Of a DNA stretch of 25,385 nucleotides, positions 12,353 to 21,631 are shown piece by piece; position 1 is the stretch's first letter, and each line of letters starts with the position of its first letter. The position numbers and the translations under genes were made by a program. Below the pieces are notes generated by a model. It was not told the DNA's origin. It saw only the letters and a program-made list of their open reading frames with translations, and ran no database searches. The stretch is taken from positions 1 to 25,385 of IMG/VR virus record IMGVR_UViG_3300037847_000966. One strand, written 5' to 3'. The stretch comes from a virus.

Positions 12353-12951
12353 TGGAAGAAGAAGAATACATACTTGAATTACAGACTTATTTTCAAGAAT
12401 TTGCAGACAAAGTAGTTAACCAAACAAAAGAGGCACTATATAATGCAAAAGGAGATAGCACAAGATTAGGTGATAGTATAAGGTCAGAGGTTGTGTATAA
12501 TGAAGCAGAGGGAAAAATGTCAATTATGTTTTATATGCTAAACTATGGGGCATACGTAAATCAAGGTGTATCAGGTAATGAAGCGGCGGCAAATCAAACA
12601 TATACAAATTGGAGGGGTGAAGTAGTTAGTTCTGATTTTGCATATTCTGATAAAATGCCACCTGTTGCAGTAATAGAAGAATGGGTTAAGAAAAAAGGAA
12701 TAAAAGGTAAAAAGTCTTTAAAGAAATATAGAAAAAATAAAAACAGTACAATAAAGGGTGCGGGTCAGTTTATAACAAGCAAGTCATTGGCTTTTGCAAT
12801 ATCTAAGTCAATACAAAAGAAGGGAATAAAAAGCACAAGTTTTTTTACAAAACCTTTTGGTAGTTTGTATTCAGAATTAAAAGAAGGCATTGCACCAATA
12901 TTAAAAAACAAAATACAAGATATGTATTTTACAACATTTACAAAATTTTAG
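12352..12951 (+). CDS. HK97 gp10-like tail/neck protein
   Basis: This 199-residue protein looks like the HK97 gp10/neck family: an N-terminal helix (LQTYFQEFADKVVNQTKEAL), a strand pair with VVYNEAEGKMSIMFYMLNYG, AYVNQGVSGNE, PPVAVIEEWVKKKGI, and a basic stretch ending with a helix bundle (SKSLAFAISKSIQKKGIKST, FFTKPFGSLYSELKEG). Gp10-like proteins sit at the head-tail interface and help the tail attach. The motif Y(G)AYVNQGVSG with a later P-V-x-x-I-x-x-W is the usual hallmark. The end of the protein is Lys-rich. Confidence 0.7.
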   Translation: MEEEEYILELQTYFQEFADKVVNQTKEALYNAKGDSTRLGDSIRSEVVYNEAEGKMSIMFYMLNYGAYVNQGVSGNEAAANQTYTNWRGEVVSSDFAYSDKMPPVAVIEEWVKKKGIKGKKSLKKYRKNKNSTIKGAGQFITSKSLAFAISKSIQKKGIKSTSFFTKPFGSLYSELKEGIAPILKNKIQDMYFTTFTKF

Positions 12952-12954
12952 AAT

Positions 12955-14364
12955 ATGGCAAATTCAATTATAGAACAACAACCTGCAAGAACAGTATTAC
13001 CTGTTGGACAAGATGTGATATTTGTAGTTTCAAATGATGATGCAGTAGGGTTTCAAACAAGGGTTAAATTTGTTGCAGAGGTTCATATAAAAAATGGTGC
13101 AATATCATTAAGTAATACTTCATCAAGAATAGGTGTTTTTAAAACAACGCCAAATAATGCAGGGGTGGGTATTTTTAATTTTAGAAATATTGTAGAAAAC
13201 TATGTTAATGCACAACATATAGCAGGTTTTAAAAGCACATACAAAGGCGTGTCTTCTGATGGTAAAAACCACCCTATTCATTTAATAGACAAATTAAGTT
13301 TGCAGGATGATATATTACGATATTTTGCAGTACAATTTAAAGTTGAATATTTGGGTGCTGATGTAACTAAACCAAATGAGGTTAATATTGCAGATGGAAC
13401 TGCGGCAAATAGTGTGCAATTCAAAATAACAAACGCATATTTAAAACACACAGATGTATTAACATTTTCAACAGACCCTAATAATCCTAATGGTTTTGGT
13501 TATGATATAACTAAATTTAAGCCAAGTGATACATCTAAGCAATTTTTAACTAATTTACCGACTACATTATATGCAAACATAAATGACTATGGAACAGTAG
13601 GTATTTTACAAACTGAAAACGATATATGGGATAATGCACGTAAAGTTAAATTTACTTATTACGAACCAGACGGAACTACTACAACAGAAACATATAGTAA
13701 AGGCGCAAGTACTGGTGCGTTTTTTGGTTGGTCGACAGATGGTAGAAAACAAATACTTTTATTAGGCATGTACCCTGCTAATTTAAGAAATTGGTCTAGC
13801 ACGTTTCCTGCAAGTACAATAGAAGGCGGTTATTACACAGTACAATTATTAGACAATAGCAATACACCAACATCTAAATTATATACAATAAATGTAAATT
13901 GTCCAGATGAAAAGCAATTTGAAAGCATTAGATTATGTTGGTTAAATCAATGGGGTGTTTGGGATTATTATACATTCAATAAAAAATCAACCACAAAAAT
14001 AAATAGTCAAGAAACAACATACCAACAACTAGAAGGTACATGGAACGAAAGGGTTTATAGCATAGGTGGTTTTAGAGGTGGCAAAAAAACATTTAGAAGA
14101 AACAGTACAGAAAGTATAGCTATTAATACAGATTTTGTAACAGAAGACTACAATACAGTATTTCAAGAATTAATAAATAGTCCAGAAGTTTTTATGTTAA
14201 AAGGGTTTCAAACAGATGTTGCAGATAGCGTTTTAAATCAATACGTTATACCCGTAAGATTAACAACAAAAGACTTTACAACAAAAACTATTAGTAATGA
14301 TAAATTAATACAATATAGCTTTAATATAGAAAAAAGTTTAACATTAAGAACACAAAGCGTGTAA
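12955..14364 (+). CDS. Large tail structural protein, baseplate/distal-tail type
   Basis: This 469-residue protein is mostly beta with no membrane or catalytic signature: Ig-like start (ARTVLPVGQDVIFVVSNDD), NFRNIVENYVNAQHIAGF, a central region around QFKVEYLGADV, Trp-rich segments (RLCWLNQWGVWDYYTFNKKS), and a C-terminal domain with DYNTVFQELINSPEVFMLKG. The WLNQWGVWDYYTF segment recurs in large tail proteins of Bacteroidetes phages, where it belongs to a baseplate or distal-tail ring. It is followed by the hub-like gene with TAATG, so the two probably assemble together. The exact ring position is unknown. Confidence 0.6.
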   Translation: MANSIIEQQPARTVLPVGQDVIFVVSNDDAVGFQTRVKFVAEVHIKNGAISLSNTSSRIGVFKTTPNNAGVGIFNFRNIVENYVNAQHIAGFKSTYKGVSSDGKNHPIHLIDKLSLQDDILRYFAVQFKVEYLGADVTKPNEVNIADGTAANSVQFKITNAYLKHTDVLTFSTDPNNPNGFGYDITKFKPSDTSKQFLTNLPTTLYANINDYGTVGILQTENDIWDNARKVKFTYYEPDGTTTTETYSKGASTGAFFGWSTDGRKQILLLGMYPANLRNWSSTFPASTIEGGYYTVQLLDNSNTPTSKLYTINVNCPDEKQFESIRLCWLNQWGVWDYYTFNKKSTTKINSQETTYQQLEGTWNERVYSIGGFRGGKKTFRRNSTESIAINTDFVTEDYNTVFQELINSPEVFMLKGFQTDVADSVLNQYVIPVRLTTKDFTTKTISNDKLIQYSFNIEKSLTLRTQSV

Positions 14365-17120
14365 TGTCAGTACAGTTAATTATATATCCACAATTTTTTG
14401 ATGGTGAAACACCATTAAATAACTACCAATTAGAGTATGTTATAGATGGTGTGTCATTTTTAACAGTTAATAGTTCACCTTCATATACTGCCACACAATC
14501 AAATGCTATATTAGATGCCTTAACAAATGCACCACCATTAATAGCAAATCAATGGTACAGATTTAGAAGTTCAGATGCAGGTACACCGTCATTTCCTGAA
14601 AATTCTAGCAATAAGCTAAAACTATATAAAACAAGTACACAAACAAAATGCGGTGTTTACCAGAGATTAACTAATTTGAATGTAGGGCAAGATTATACGT
14701 TTGAAGCAACTATAACAACAGGGACATCAGATTTATTATTTTTAAGTGTTTATGATGGAACATCAGTTGTAACACAACCACTCTTTTCATCAGCAGCAGG
14801 TACAGTAACAACAACTTTTTCAGCTTCAGCCACAGATAATACAATAGTTTTAACATATACAAATACAGTAACGACTAGCGGTCATATTCTAATTAGTAAT
14901 ATAATGGTGCAACCTAGTGTGTCACAAACCGCAAATTTAAGTGGTGGACAGGTTACGGTAGATTTATATGAAAACGAAGATATTCCTTTAACATTAAGCG
15001 TTGATGATTTTAAAAATGTAGCGGAGAAAGTACAGTCATATAGTAAGGCTTTTGATTTACCTGCAACTAAAAGAAATAATAAAATATTTGATAATATATT
15101 TGATATAACAAGAACAGATACAGGGATAGTATTTAATCCATATATAAAAACAAAATGTGAACTAAAACAAGATGGTTTTATTTTATTTGAAGGCTATTTA
15201 CGATTAATAGATATAACAGACAAATTAGGCGAAATAAGCTACAATGTAAATTTATATAGTGAAGTAATTGCATTGGCAGATTTTTTAAAAGAAAAAACAT
15301 TTAACCAAATAGATTTTACAGAATTAACACACGCATATAATAAAACAAATATAAAATATAGTTGGAATGATAGCGGTAGTACAGGGATAACATATACAGA
15401 GGCAAATACATCAGGCTATAGAGATGACAACGATACGCTTAAATATCCGTTTGTTGATTGGGAACATCAGTTTACAACAGATAGTAATAACAATCCAGAA
15501 TTACTAACATTAGGTAATGCATTTAGACCTTGGATGCAAATAAAATATTTAATAGAACGTATATTTCAAGATAGTCCTTTTACATTTGAAAGTACATTTT
15601 TTAATACAACAGATTTTAAAAAATTGTATATGGACTTTAATTGGGGTGGTGAAAAAGAACCCCATAACAATCAAGCAACAGGTACAGGTACAAATCAAAG
15701 CACCACAGGTACGGCGGCAGGATTAAATACATATAGTAAATTAATATTTGATGAAGAAACCTTTTCAGATGATGATTTATTTGGCTACGATAGTGCAAAT
15801 ACAAAATTTGTATCACAATTTGATAATCAATTATTTGTTGTAGATTTTACTTTTGGTGTAACATATACAGGTCTTAGTAGCCCATCTACTGCGCAAACAG
15901 TAGGTAATGTTGTTTGGCGAGAATTTGATAGTGGTGGTGGTTTTGTAAATAATTATTCATTACAAAATATAAATACATTTGGTACAGGGGCAACCTCAGC
16001 AGGATTGGTTGTTTCAGGTACTTTTGCCGCTACATTGCCACAAGGTAATTATTTAGTTCCAATGTTTACAAGAACAAGTGCGGTGTCTACAATGACACAA
16101 ACACCTGTCACAGGTGTGCCGAATGGTCTTTCAGATACAGTTATAACAGTAGGTAATGTAATAATAAATAATTCTACATTTGCGGATAACTTACGAGGGG
16201 AATTAAAACAATGGGAGTTTTTAAAAGGTATAATGACAATGTTTAATTTAATTTCAATACCAGACAAAGACAATCCTAATAATATATTAATAGAACCTTA
16301 TGGTGATGTATTTATAAATAATACTTCAGGTGGTAGCGTTTCTGATTTAACACTTAAAGACAGAGGCATACAACATGATTGGACAGACAAAGTAGATGTT
16401 AGTGAAATAAAAATGTCGCCATTGACTGATTTAAATAAAATTACAAAATTTTTATTTACAGAGGATGAGGACGATTATACATATATGCAGTATAAAAGAG
16501 CCACAACAGGATTTATGTACGGAAGTAAAATATTTGATGCTAGTGGTTTTACAGTATTGGATGGTGAAAAAGAAATAAAAGCAGACCCTTTTGCAGCTAC
16601 TGTTGTTAAACCATTAATGCCTGAATATAGTGATTTTATTATCCCTTCAATATATTCTTATAATGCAGATGATGGCACTAGTAGTGGTTTTGATAATAGC
16701 CCTAGAATATGTTATAATGTAGGCAAAAAAACATTAACAAGTTGTACTTATTCTATACCAGCACAAAACTTTGTAAGCGGTAATGCGGCAGAAGATGAGT
16801 TTTTACAATTTGCGCACTTATCTACTATTACAACAACAAACAATACATTAGATTTTCATTTTGGTGAATGTCAGTTGTTTACAGGCGTGGGAAATACAGT
16901 TACAAAAAATCTATTTAATTTATATTGGCTGCCTTATTACAATGAGTTATATAATTCAGATACAAGAACAATGATTTTAAAAGTGGATTTAACACCTAGT
17001 GATATTGCGTTGTTTAAATTGTACGACACAGTATTCATTAAAAATAGAGAATTTAGAGTAAATAAAATAGATTACAAACCAAGTGATTTATCAACAGTAG
17101 AATTTATATTAATACCATAA
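14364..17120 (+). CDS. Baseplate hub / tail-tip protein with carbohydrate-binding-like inserts
   Basis: This 918-residue protein is the largest in the window. Residues about 75-185 form a jelly-roll unit like carbohydrate-binding modules (WYRFRSSDAGTP, YQRLTNLNVGQDYTFEATIT, VYDGTSVV, ILISNIMVQPS). After it comes the hub-like part (DVDDF-like LSVDDFKNVAEKVQSYSKAF, FDLPATKRNNKIFDNI, FEGYLRLIDITDKLGEISYN) and a second beta-sandwich at about 490-600 (FVVDFTFGVTYTG). The C-terminal part (ILKVDLTPSDIALFKLYDTV, FIKNREFRVNKIDY) resembles hub tail ends in Bacteroidetes phages. It would close the tail tip and contact cell-surface glycan. There is no visible lytic domain. Confidence 0.65.
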   Translation: MSVQLIIYPQFFDGETPLNNYQLEYVIDGVSFLTVNSSPSYTATQSNAILDALTNAPPLIANQWYRFRSSDAGTPSFPENSSNKLKLYKTSTQTKCGVYQRLTNLNVGQDYTFEATITTGTSDLLFLSVYDGTSVVTQPLFSSAAGTVTTTFSASATDNTIVLTYTNTVTTSGHILISNIMVQPSVSQTANLSGGQVTVDLYENEDIPLTLSVDDFKNVAEKVQSYSKAFDLPATKRNNKIFDNIFDITRTDTGIVFNPYIKTKCELKQDGFILFEGYLRLIDITDKLGEISYNVNLYSEVIALADFLKEKTFNQIDFTELTHAYNKTNIKYSWNDSGSTGITYTEANTSGYRDDNDTLKYPFVDWEHQFTTDSNNNPELLTLGNAFRPWMQIKYLIERIFQDSPFTFESTFFNTTDFKKLYMDFNWGGEKEPHNNQATGTGTNQSTTGTAAGLNTYSKLIFDEETFSDDDLFGYDSANTKFVSQFDNQLFVVDFTFGVTYTGLSSPSTAQTVGNVVWREFDSGGGFVNNYSLQNINTFGTGATSAGLVVSGTFAATLPQGNYLVPMFTRTSAVSTMTQTPVTGVPNGLSDTVITVGNVIINNSTFADNLRGELKQWEFLKGIMTMFNLISIPDKDNPNNILIEPYGDVFINNTSGGSVSDLTLKDRGIQHDWTDKVDVSEIKMSPLTDLNKITKFLFTEDEDDYTYMQYKRATTGFMYGSKIFDASGFTVLDGEKEIKADPFAATVVKPLMPEYSDFIIPSIYSYNADDGTSSGFDNSPRICYNVGKKTLTSCTYSIPAQNFVSGNAAEDEFLQFAHLSTITTTNNTLDFHFGECQLFTGVGNTVTKNLFNLYWLPYYNELYNSDTRTMILKVDLTPSDIALFKLYDTVFIKNREFRVNKIDYKPSDLSTVEFILIP

Positions 17121-17974
17121 TGTCAGAAATACCATACATAAAAGATTTTGAAATAAAACCGAATGCAATAAGTGCTGACGGCATAGTTACATTTACAGAT
17201 GGAACTAATAATGTAACACCTAACCAATTACAATGTGAAAGGTATGGTTATACATACGATAATACAACTCGCACTTGTAGAGCATTTTTATATAAAAGAG
17301 AAATAAATGTTGTAAATCAATTTGCAAGTAATAATGTGCAAGGTGATGACAACACAGTAGACAATGGTTCTAATAACACTTATGTTATGGGTGAAAAAAA
17401 CCAAATACAAACAGGTAGCAGAAATAACATAGTTGTAGGAACTAATAATGTAATGAATGCCAAAATAAAAAATAGCGCAATGTTTGGTATTGCAGGAAAT
17501 GGTGTTATAGATGGTGCTATGATTTTTGGCGGTAATTCATTAACAGACAGATTAGGCACTAGACAAACAATAACATTAATGTATGGTTGTCAAACGACTA
17601 ACAATACGACTACTGATAGTTTTGTAAATAATACAGAATTAAAATATTTTCAACCAGAGAACAATAGGGTTTATTATTTTCAATCAGAAACATTAGCAGT
17701 TCGAGTTGGTGGTTCTAGTGGTTCTGGTTCAGTTGGAGATTTTAAAGCATGGGTAGAACGTGGTGTTGTAGTTGCTGATGGTACAGGAAATTTAAGTATA
17801 GATAGAAGTAGAACAAGTCCTGCAAGTAGTGGTTCGGTTAGTGGTTGGTCGCCAATTAATGCAGTTAGCGCACCAAATTTTAGACAAACAGTAAAGGGGG
17901 CTACTGATATGACAATAGAATGGGTTAGCACAATAAGATTTATGCAAATATGGACAGGAGTTACAATTCCTTAA
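17120..17974 (+). CDS. Tail-tip adhesin with Asn-rich beta-helix repeats
   Basis: This 284-residue protein has a leader of about 60 residues, then residues 66-140 rich in NN, NT and NNV repeats at fairly regular spacing (NNVQGDDNTVDNGSNNTYVM, NIVVGTNNVM). This is the pattern of a left-handed beta roll as in YadA-type head repeats. The C-terminal 120 residues form a Gly/Ser-rich beta domain (GGSSGSGSVGDFKAWVERG, WSTIRFMQIWTG-like end), a likely receptor-binding head. It starts at TAATG after the hub gene and precedes the tape measure, so it is likely a tip fibre or host-recognition protein. A trimeric state is likely by analogy. Confidence 0.6.
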   Translation: MSEIPYIKDFEIKPNAISADGIVTFTDGTNNVTPNQLQCERYGYTYDNTTRTCRAFLYKREINVVNQFASNNVQGDDNTVDNGSNNTYVMGEKNQIQTGSRNNIVVGTNNVMNAKIKNSAMFGIAGNGVIDGAMIFGGNSLTDRLGTRQTITLMYGCQTTNNTTTDSFVNNTELKYFQPENNRVYYFQSETLAVRVGGSSGSGSVGDFKAWVERGVVVADGTGNLSIDRSRTSPASSGSVSGWSPINAVSAPNFRQTVKGATDMTIEWVSTIRFMQIWTGVTIP

Positions 17975-17985
17975 AATAAAAAATT

Positions 17986-19959
17986 ATGGCAGAAGAAATA
18001 TTAGAATTAAAAATTGATGCAGATGTATCTGGAGCGAAACAAGAGGTTTCAGAATTAAAAGATGAATTAAAAGCAACTAAAGAAGAGGTAAAAGAATTAA
18101 ATGCCAGTAATAAAGCACTAAACGAAAGCAACGAAAGTTTAGCAAAAAGTGTATTAGATATTGCACAGAATTATACAGGCATGGGCGGTCAAATAAGGCG
18201 TGTACGTGGTCTTATTGGTAAATTAATACCTACATTTAAAAATCTCTTTAAAACAATAAAATTAGGTGTTGCGTCTACTGGAATAGGTGTTTTAGTGATA
18301 GCTTTAGGTTCTATTGTAACGGCTATGGCTAGCACCACAAAAGGCGGTAAGGCGGTAAAAGCTATAATGAATGGTATTGGTGAGGTTGTAAACTTTTTAA
18401 TCAAACCATTGCAAATAGCAGGTGACGCTCTTTTAGGGTTGTTCGGCGTAGATGATGCTCCTGCGGTAGATGTAGTTGCAGACATGAAAAGTGAAATAGA
18501 AAGTTTAAATCAGGCTTTAGGAGATATACAATTACAAAGAATTAAAAACAAACAAACTAATAGAGAAAATCAAAAAATAGTTGACGACACTACTAAATCA
18601 GAAGAAGAAAGATTAGCAGCATTAAAAGAAAATTATGAATTAAATAAAAAATTAAATGCAGAGGAACTGGCAAATGTAAAAGTTCAAGTTTGGAAACAAG
18701 GAGAGGTTGCAAGATTGGCAAAAAGTGCTTACGATTGGCACGTACAACAAGGGGCATCACAAGAAACGCTAAATGCTTTAAAACAAGCACAAATTACAGA
18801 AGAAAATACCTTGCTGAATTTAAGAAAACAAATGGCAAATTTAACAGATGCTCAGTTTATAGAAGAAACAAACTATGAGAATGCAATAACTCAAGTAAAG
18901 TCTTTTAATATAGATAATGAAAAAGACAAAGAGTTAGAATTAGCAGCTATTAGAAAAAAAGCACGTGAAGATAGAATAGCAGGTGAAAAGAAAGTTAATG
19001 ATATTATTAATAAATTAACAGAAGAATTAGCAATTAGTGCATTAAAAACTGATGAAGAAAAGGAGTTGAAAAAACTAGAATTTCAAAATAAAAAAGCAAT
19101 AGAAGATATTGAAAATTCAAAGGCTGACAAAAAAACAAAAGATGCAGCTTTATTATTATTGGATGAACAGTATAAAGAAAAACAGGCTGAAATAGTTAAA
19201 AAATATGATGACGAAGAACAAGAAAAAAGAGATGCAGAGTCAGAACAACTTGAAAAAATAAGAAACGAAAATTTAATTGCTTTAGAGGAAGATGAAAACG
19301 AACAGGCTAGAATGAAGCTTGCTATACAAAAAGCCGCAGACATAAAAGCAATAGAAGACTTGGAAAACAGAAAGGAATTGGAGTTGGAAATTGACGAAAA
19401 ATATAAAAGACTCGAAGCAGAAATAGACAAGAAAGCAAAAAAAGAACAAGAAGAAAGAGATAAGGAGGCACATGATGCTAAAATGGGTATGGCTATGGAT
19501 GGTATGAATTTAATACAAGAAATAGCAAATTTTGAAGCAGACCAAGCCGTTGCAAAAGATGAAGAAATAGAAAGGTCACAAACAAGAGGTGCTAAAATAG
19601 CAAAAGCAGTTGCATTAGCACAAGCGGCAATATCAGGTACAGAAGGTGTTATAAATACTTTTAAAAGCGCAGCAGACAGTCCTTTGGCGAGTGTAATACC
19701 CGGCTATCAATTTATACAAGCAGGATTAGCAGCAGGTTTTGCCGCACAAAATATTAGAAAAATAGCGGCAGGTGAACCACCAAGTGATACAGGCGGAACG
19801 TCTGGCGTAGATACAACACCAGCACCAGCTATGATGGGAGGGGCATTTACATTAGGTGAAGCGGCAGCTCCAGAACCAGTCCGTGCTTTTGTTGTGACTG
19901 ACGAAATGACCTCGAGTCAAGCACAATTAGCAAATATTAGGCGAAGAGCCACAATTTAA
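17986..19959 (+). CDS. Tail tape measure protein
   Basis: At 657 residues this is a tape-measure type protein: an N-terminal coiled coil (VSGAKQEVSELKDELKATKE), one hydrophobic stretch at 94-116 (GVASTGIGVLVIALGSIVTA), a very long charged coiled coil (about 160-520, with NEQARMKLAIQKAADIKAIE and many Glu/Lys heptads), then an Ala-rich hydrophobic end (AKAVALAQAAISGTEGVINT). It sets tail length by stretching inside the tube. With the common rule of about 1.5 angstrom per residue, 657 residues give a tail near 100 nm, so a siphovirus. It lies after the hub and adhesin genes, while in most siphophages it precedes them. Confidence 0.82.
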   Translation: MAEEILELKIDADVSGAKQEVSELKDELKATKEEVKELNASNKALNESNESLAKSVLDIAQNYTGMGGQIRRVRGLIGKLIPTFKNLFKTIKLGVASTGIGVLVIALGSIVTAMASTTKGGKAVKAIMNGIGEVVNFLIKPLQIAGDALLGLFGVDDAPAVDVVADMKSEIESLNQALGDIQLQRIKNKQTNRENQKIVDDTTKSEEERLAALKENYELNKKLNAEELANVKVQVWKQGEVARLAKSAYDWHVQQGASQETLNALKQAQITEENTLLNLRKQMANLTDAQFIEETNYENAITQVKSFNIDNEKDKELELAAIRKKAREDRIAGEKKVNDIINKLTEELAISALKTDEEKELKKLEFQNKKAIEDIENSKADKKTKDAALLLLDEQYKEKQAEIVKKYDDEEQEKRDAESEQLEKIRNENLIALEEDENEQARMKLAIQKAADIKAIEDLENRKELELEIDEKYKRLEAEIDKKAKKEQEERDKEAHDAKMGMAMDGMNLIQEIANFEADQAVAKDEEIERSQTRGAKIAKAVALAQAAISGTEGVINTFKSAADSPLASVIPGYQFIQAGLAAGFAAQNIRKIAAGEPPSDTGGTSGVDTTPAPAMMGGAFTLGEAAAPEPVRAFVVTDEMTSSQAQLANIRRRATI

Positions 19960-19998
19960 AAATCAAATATATTAACTTAAAATCTATTTAATAATATG
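19957..19998 (+). promoter_or_regulatory. Recurrent AT-rich element, copy 3 (capsid module), with upstream repeat
   Basis: From the tape-measure stop codon, TAAAAATCAAATA followed by TCTATTTAATAATATG (19983-19998, ending at the ATG) fills the short gap. The core differs from TCTATTATATAATATG (24209-24224) at two positions only. The same upstream 13 bases and the same core are also found at 21629-21670. This element marks the exact border of the tail and capsid modules. Confidence 0.5.
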
Positions 19999-20706
19999 CC
20001 TTGTAAAAAATGTAAAGACGGAAAATATAAGCACGGAGAAACTGGAGAATGTAAATACGATTCTAAAGCAGAGTGCGAAGAAGCTAATAAAGACTATTAC
20101 GAGAATCTAAAAACAACTCGTATAGTAGAATTAATTATTCAAGATGATTCAGAAGAACTTGCTATTGACGCTATTTCTCTAGTAAACAGTCCAGCAATAG
20201 AACAAGATTTTGTTTATTTTGGAAAAGAAAAAAATAATCTTACTTTTGCTAAAGTCGACGAAGAAAAAAGGATGTTGGTTAGTCCAGCGCTTATTCCTAA
20301 CAAGCAAATTTTCAGATACGACCCCAATACGGATAGTGAGTACTACGTATATTTTAGCCCTGAGACTGTCAGAAAAGCTAGTGAGTTGTACTTAAAACAT
20401 AACAACCACCATAAAGCTACATACGAACACCAAGACCGTGTAAGCGGCGTTTTAACGGTTGAATCTTGGGTAAAAGAAGGTGATATGGATAAGTCTAAAT
20501 TATATGGTTACGACCTACCAAACGGGACGTGGTTTGTAAAAATGAAAATAACTAATGACGACCTTTGGTCTAAGATTAAGGACGGAGAATTAAAGGGGTT
20601 AAGTATTGAGGGTTATTTTGCTGACCGTTTCGAGGCTATGCAGCATAAAAAACATTCAGACGAAGAAGTATTAAAAGCTTTATTAGAAATTATAAATAAA
20701 AAGTAA
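19996..20706 (+). CDS. Prohead serine protease, XkdF/S78_2-like, with N-terminal zinc ribbon
   Basis: This 236-residue protein would cut scaffold and capsid precursors during head maturation. The protease core (about 40-210) shows the XkdF-type pattern: AIDAISLVNSPAIEQDF, TYEHQDRVSGVLTVESWV with the likely catalytic His145, GYDLPNGTWFVKMKITNDD, and GELKGLSIEGYF with the likely Ser203. The first 30 residues add four cysteines (C3, C6, C19, C27 in CKKC...GECKYDSKAEC), a small zinc-ribbon or disulfide knot. It heads the capsid block, two bases before the next gene. Catalytic roles are inferred from the motif, not shown. Confidence 0.8.
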   Translation: MPCKKCKDGKYKHGETGECKYDSKAECEEANKDYYENLKTTRIVELIIQDDSEELAIDAISLVNSPAIEQDFVYFGKEKNNLTFAKVDEEKRMLVSPALIPNKQIFRYDPNTDSEYYVYFSPETVRKASELYLKHNNHHKATYEHQDRVSGVLTVESWVKEGDMDKSKLYGYDLPNGTWFVKMKITNDDLWSKIKDGELKGLSIEGYFADRFEAMQHKKHSDEEVLKALLEIINKK

Positions 20707-20707
20707 T

Positions 20708-21160
20708 ATGAGCAAAAAAGAAAAAATACTAGCAAAATTAAGTGAACAAAGAAAAGGACTTAAAAAAGTAAACTTATCTATTATGAGCGATTTAAAGGCT
20801 GCTCTTGAAAATATGAGGTCTTACGATATAGAGTATGATTATGACAAAGCCTTTACAGAGTACGAATATGCTTTAAATTTAATGGAACAAGCAAGACAAG
20901 CGGCAAATGCTTATGTAGAGTCTTACTCAAAATTTGAAGAAAATGTATACGAACATTGGGACGCGTATACTGAAGCTAGCACTAAATTTGGAGAATTAGA
21001 GTTGCAATTAGATTATTTAGGAATAGAACCAAGTAGCGAAGTTGAGTCTTATAGAGACGAAATAGTAGAAGGTGAAAGACAAGGGCAAGAAGCTTTTGGC
21101 AGAACTCAAAGCGATTTTGGTAAACATAACGATTTAGTAGATATAAGCGATTTTAACTAA
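20708..21160 (+). CDS. Helical capsid-block protein A
   Basis: This 150-residue acidic, helical protein has a long coiled-coil-like N-terminal half (KLSEQRKGLKKVNLSIMSDL, YDKAFTEYEYALNLMEQARQ), then LDYLGIEPSSEVESYRDEI and a charged tail. It starts with TAATATG after the protease and lies before the scaffold. It looks like a tandem relative of the next gene: both share a helix, then a (Y/E)xGI/VxP segment, then a Tyr/Glu-rich helix. A minor scaffold or head-internal protein is likely from position. Confidence 0.65.
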   Translation: MSKKEKILAKLSEQRKGLKKVNLSIMSDLKAALENMRSYDIEYDYDKAFTEYEYALNLMEQARQAANAYVESYSKFEENVYEHWDAYTEASTKFGELELQLDYLGIEPSSEVESYRDEIVEGERQGQEAFGRTQSDFGKHNDLVDISDFN

Positions 21161-21172
21161 AAAATAAAAACA

Positions 21173-21631
21173 ATGACTAATAAAAGTAAATTCTTTGCAG
21201 AATTAAAAAACGAAAACAATAAGAAAAAATTTAACGTAGAAAAAAAAGACTTATCTAAAGTGCAAAAAATATCTTTGGGTTTAATTGATAATTTTGCTTA
21301 CGGAGATGTACAATCTTTAGGAGACGAGATGCGTAGGTTAGCATATTCTACTGAAGAATGGTACGACGAAAATTTTGATAAATTTATAGAAGCTAGAGGT
21401 ATGTTAAGAGATGTGTATTTTAATAATAGTGAAGCGTTTATTACAGAAGCAGACGTAGCTGGAGATAGAGAAATATTAGACACTTTAAAATCAACGGCTG
21501 ACGAAATAGGAGTACCAGTAGAAGACCTTTACCCAGATTATGAAAGACACTTAAGTATATTGGACGACTTAGACTATTACGAACAAAGATTTGATGAGCA
21601 AAAAAGAGAATTAGAACAATACGGATTTTAA
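21173..21631 (+). CDS. Helical capsid-block protein B
   Basis: This 152-residue protein is similar in size, acidity and layout to the preceding one (152 against 150 residues). It has KVQKISLGLIDNFAYGDVQS, FDKFIEARGMLRDVYF, then DEIGVPVEDLYPDYERHL and a helical end (DYYEQRFDEQKRELEQYGF). The GVPVEDLYPDY part lines up with GIEPSSEVESY in protein A, which suggests an old tandem duplication. It has an A-rich leader and the gap after it holds a copy of the recurrent element. The function is unknown; it probably has a structural role in the head. Confidence 0.65.
   Translation: MTNKSKFFAELKNENNKKKFNVEKKDLSKVQKISLGLIDNFAYGDVQSLGDEMRRLAYSTEEWYDENFDKFIEARGMLRDVYFNNSEAFITEADVAGDREILDTLKSTADEIGVPVEDLYPDYERHLSILDDLDYYEQRFDEQKRELEQYGF

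Noticed and set aside
15670-15720. ACAGGTAC-type short repeats in the hub gene as a recombination site
   Set aside because: They encode a Thr/Gly/Asn linker in frame and are explained by low-complexity protein sequence.
18189-18485. Minus-strand frame in the tape measure gene
   Set aside because: Antisense to the hydrophobic and linker part of the tape measure; no independent support.
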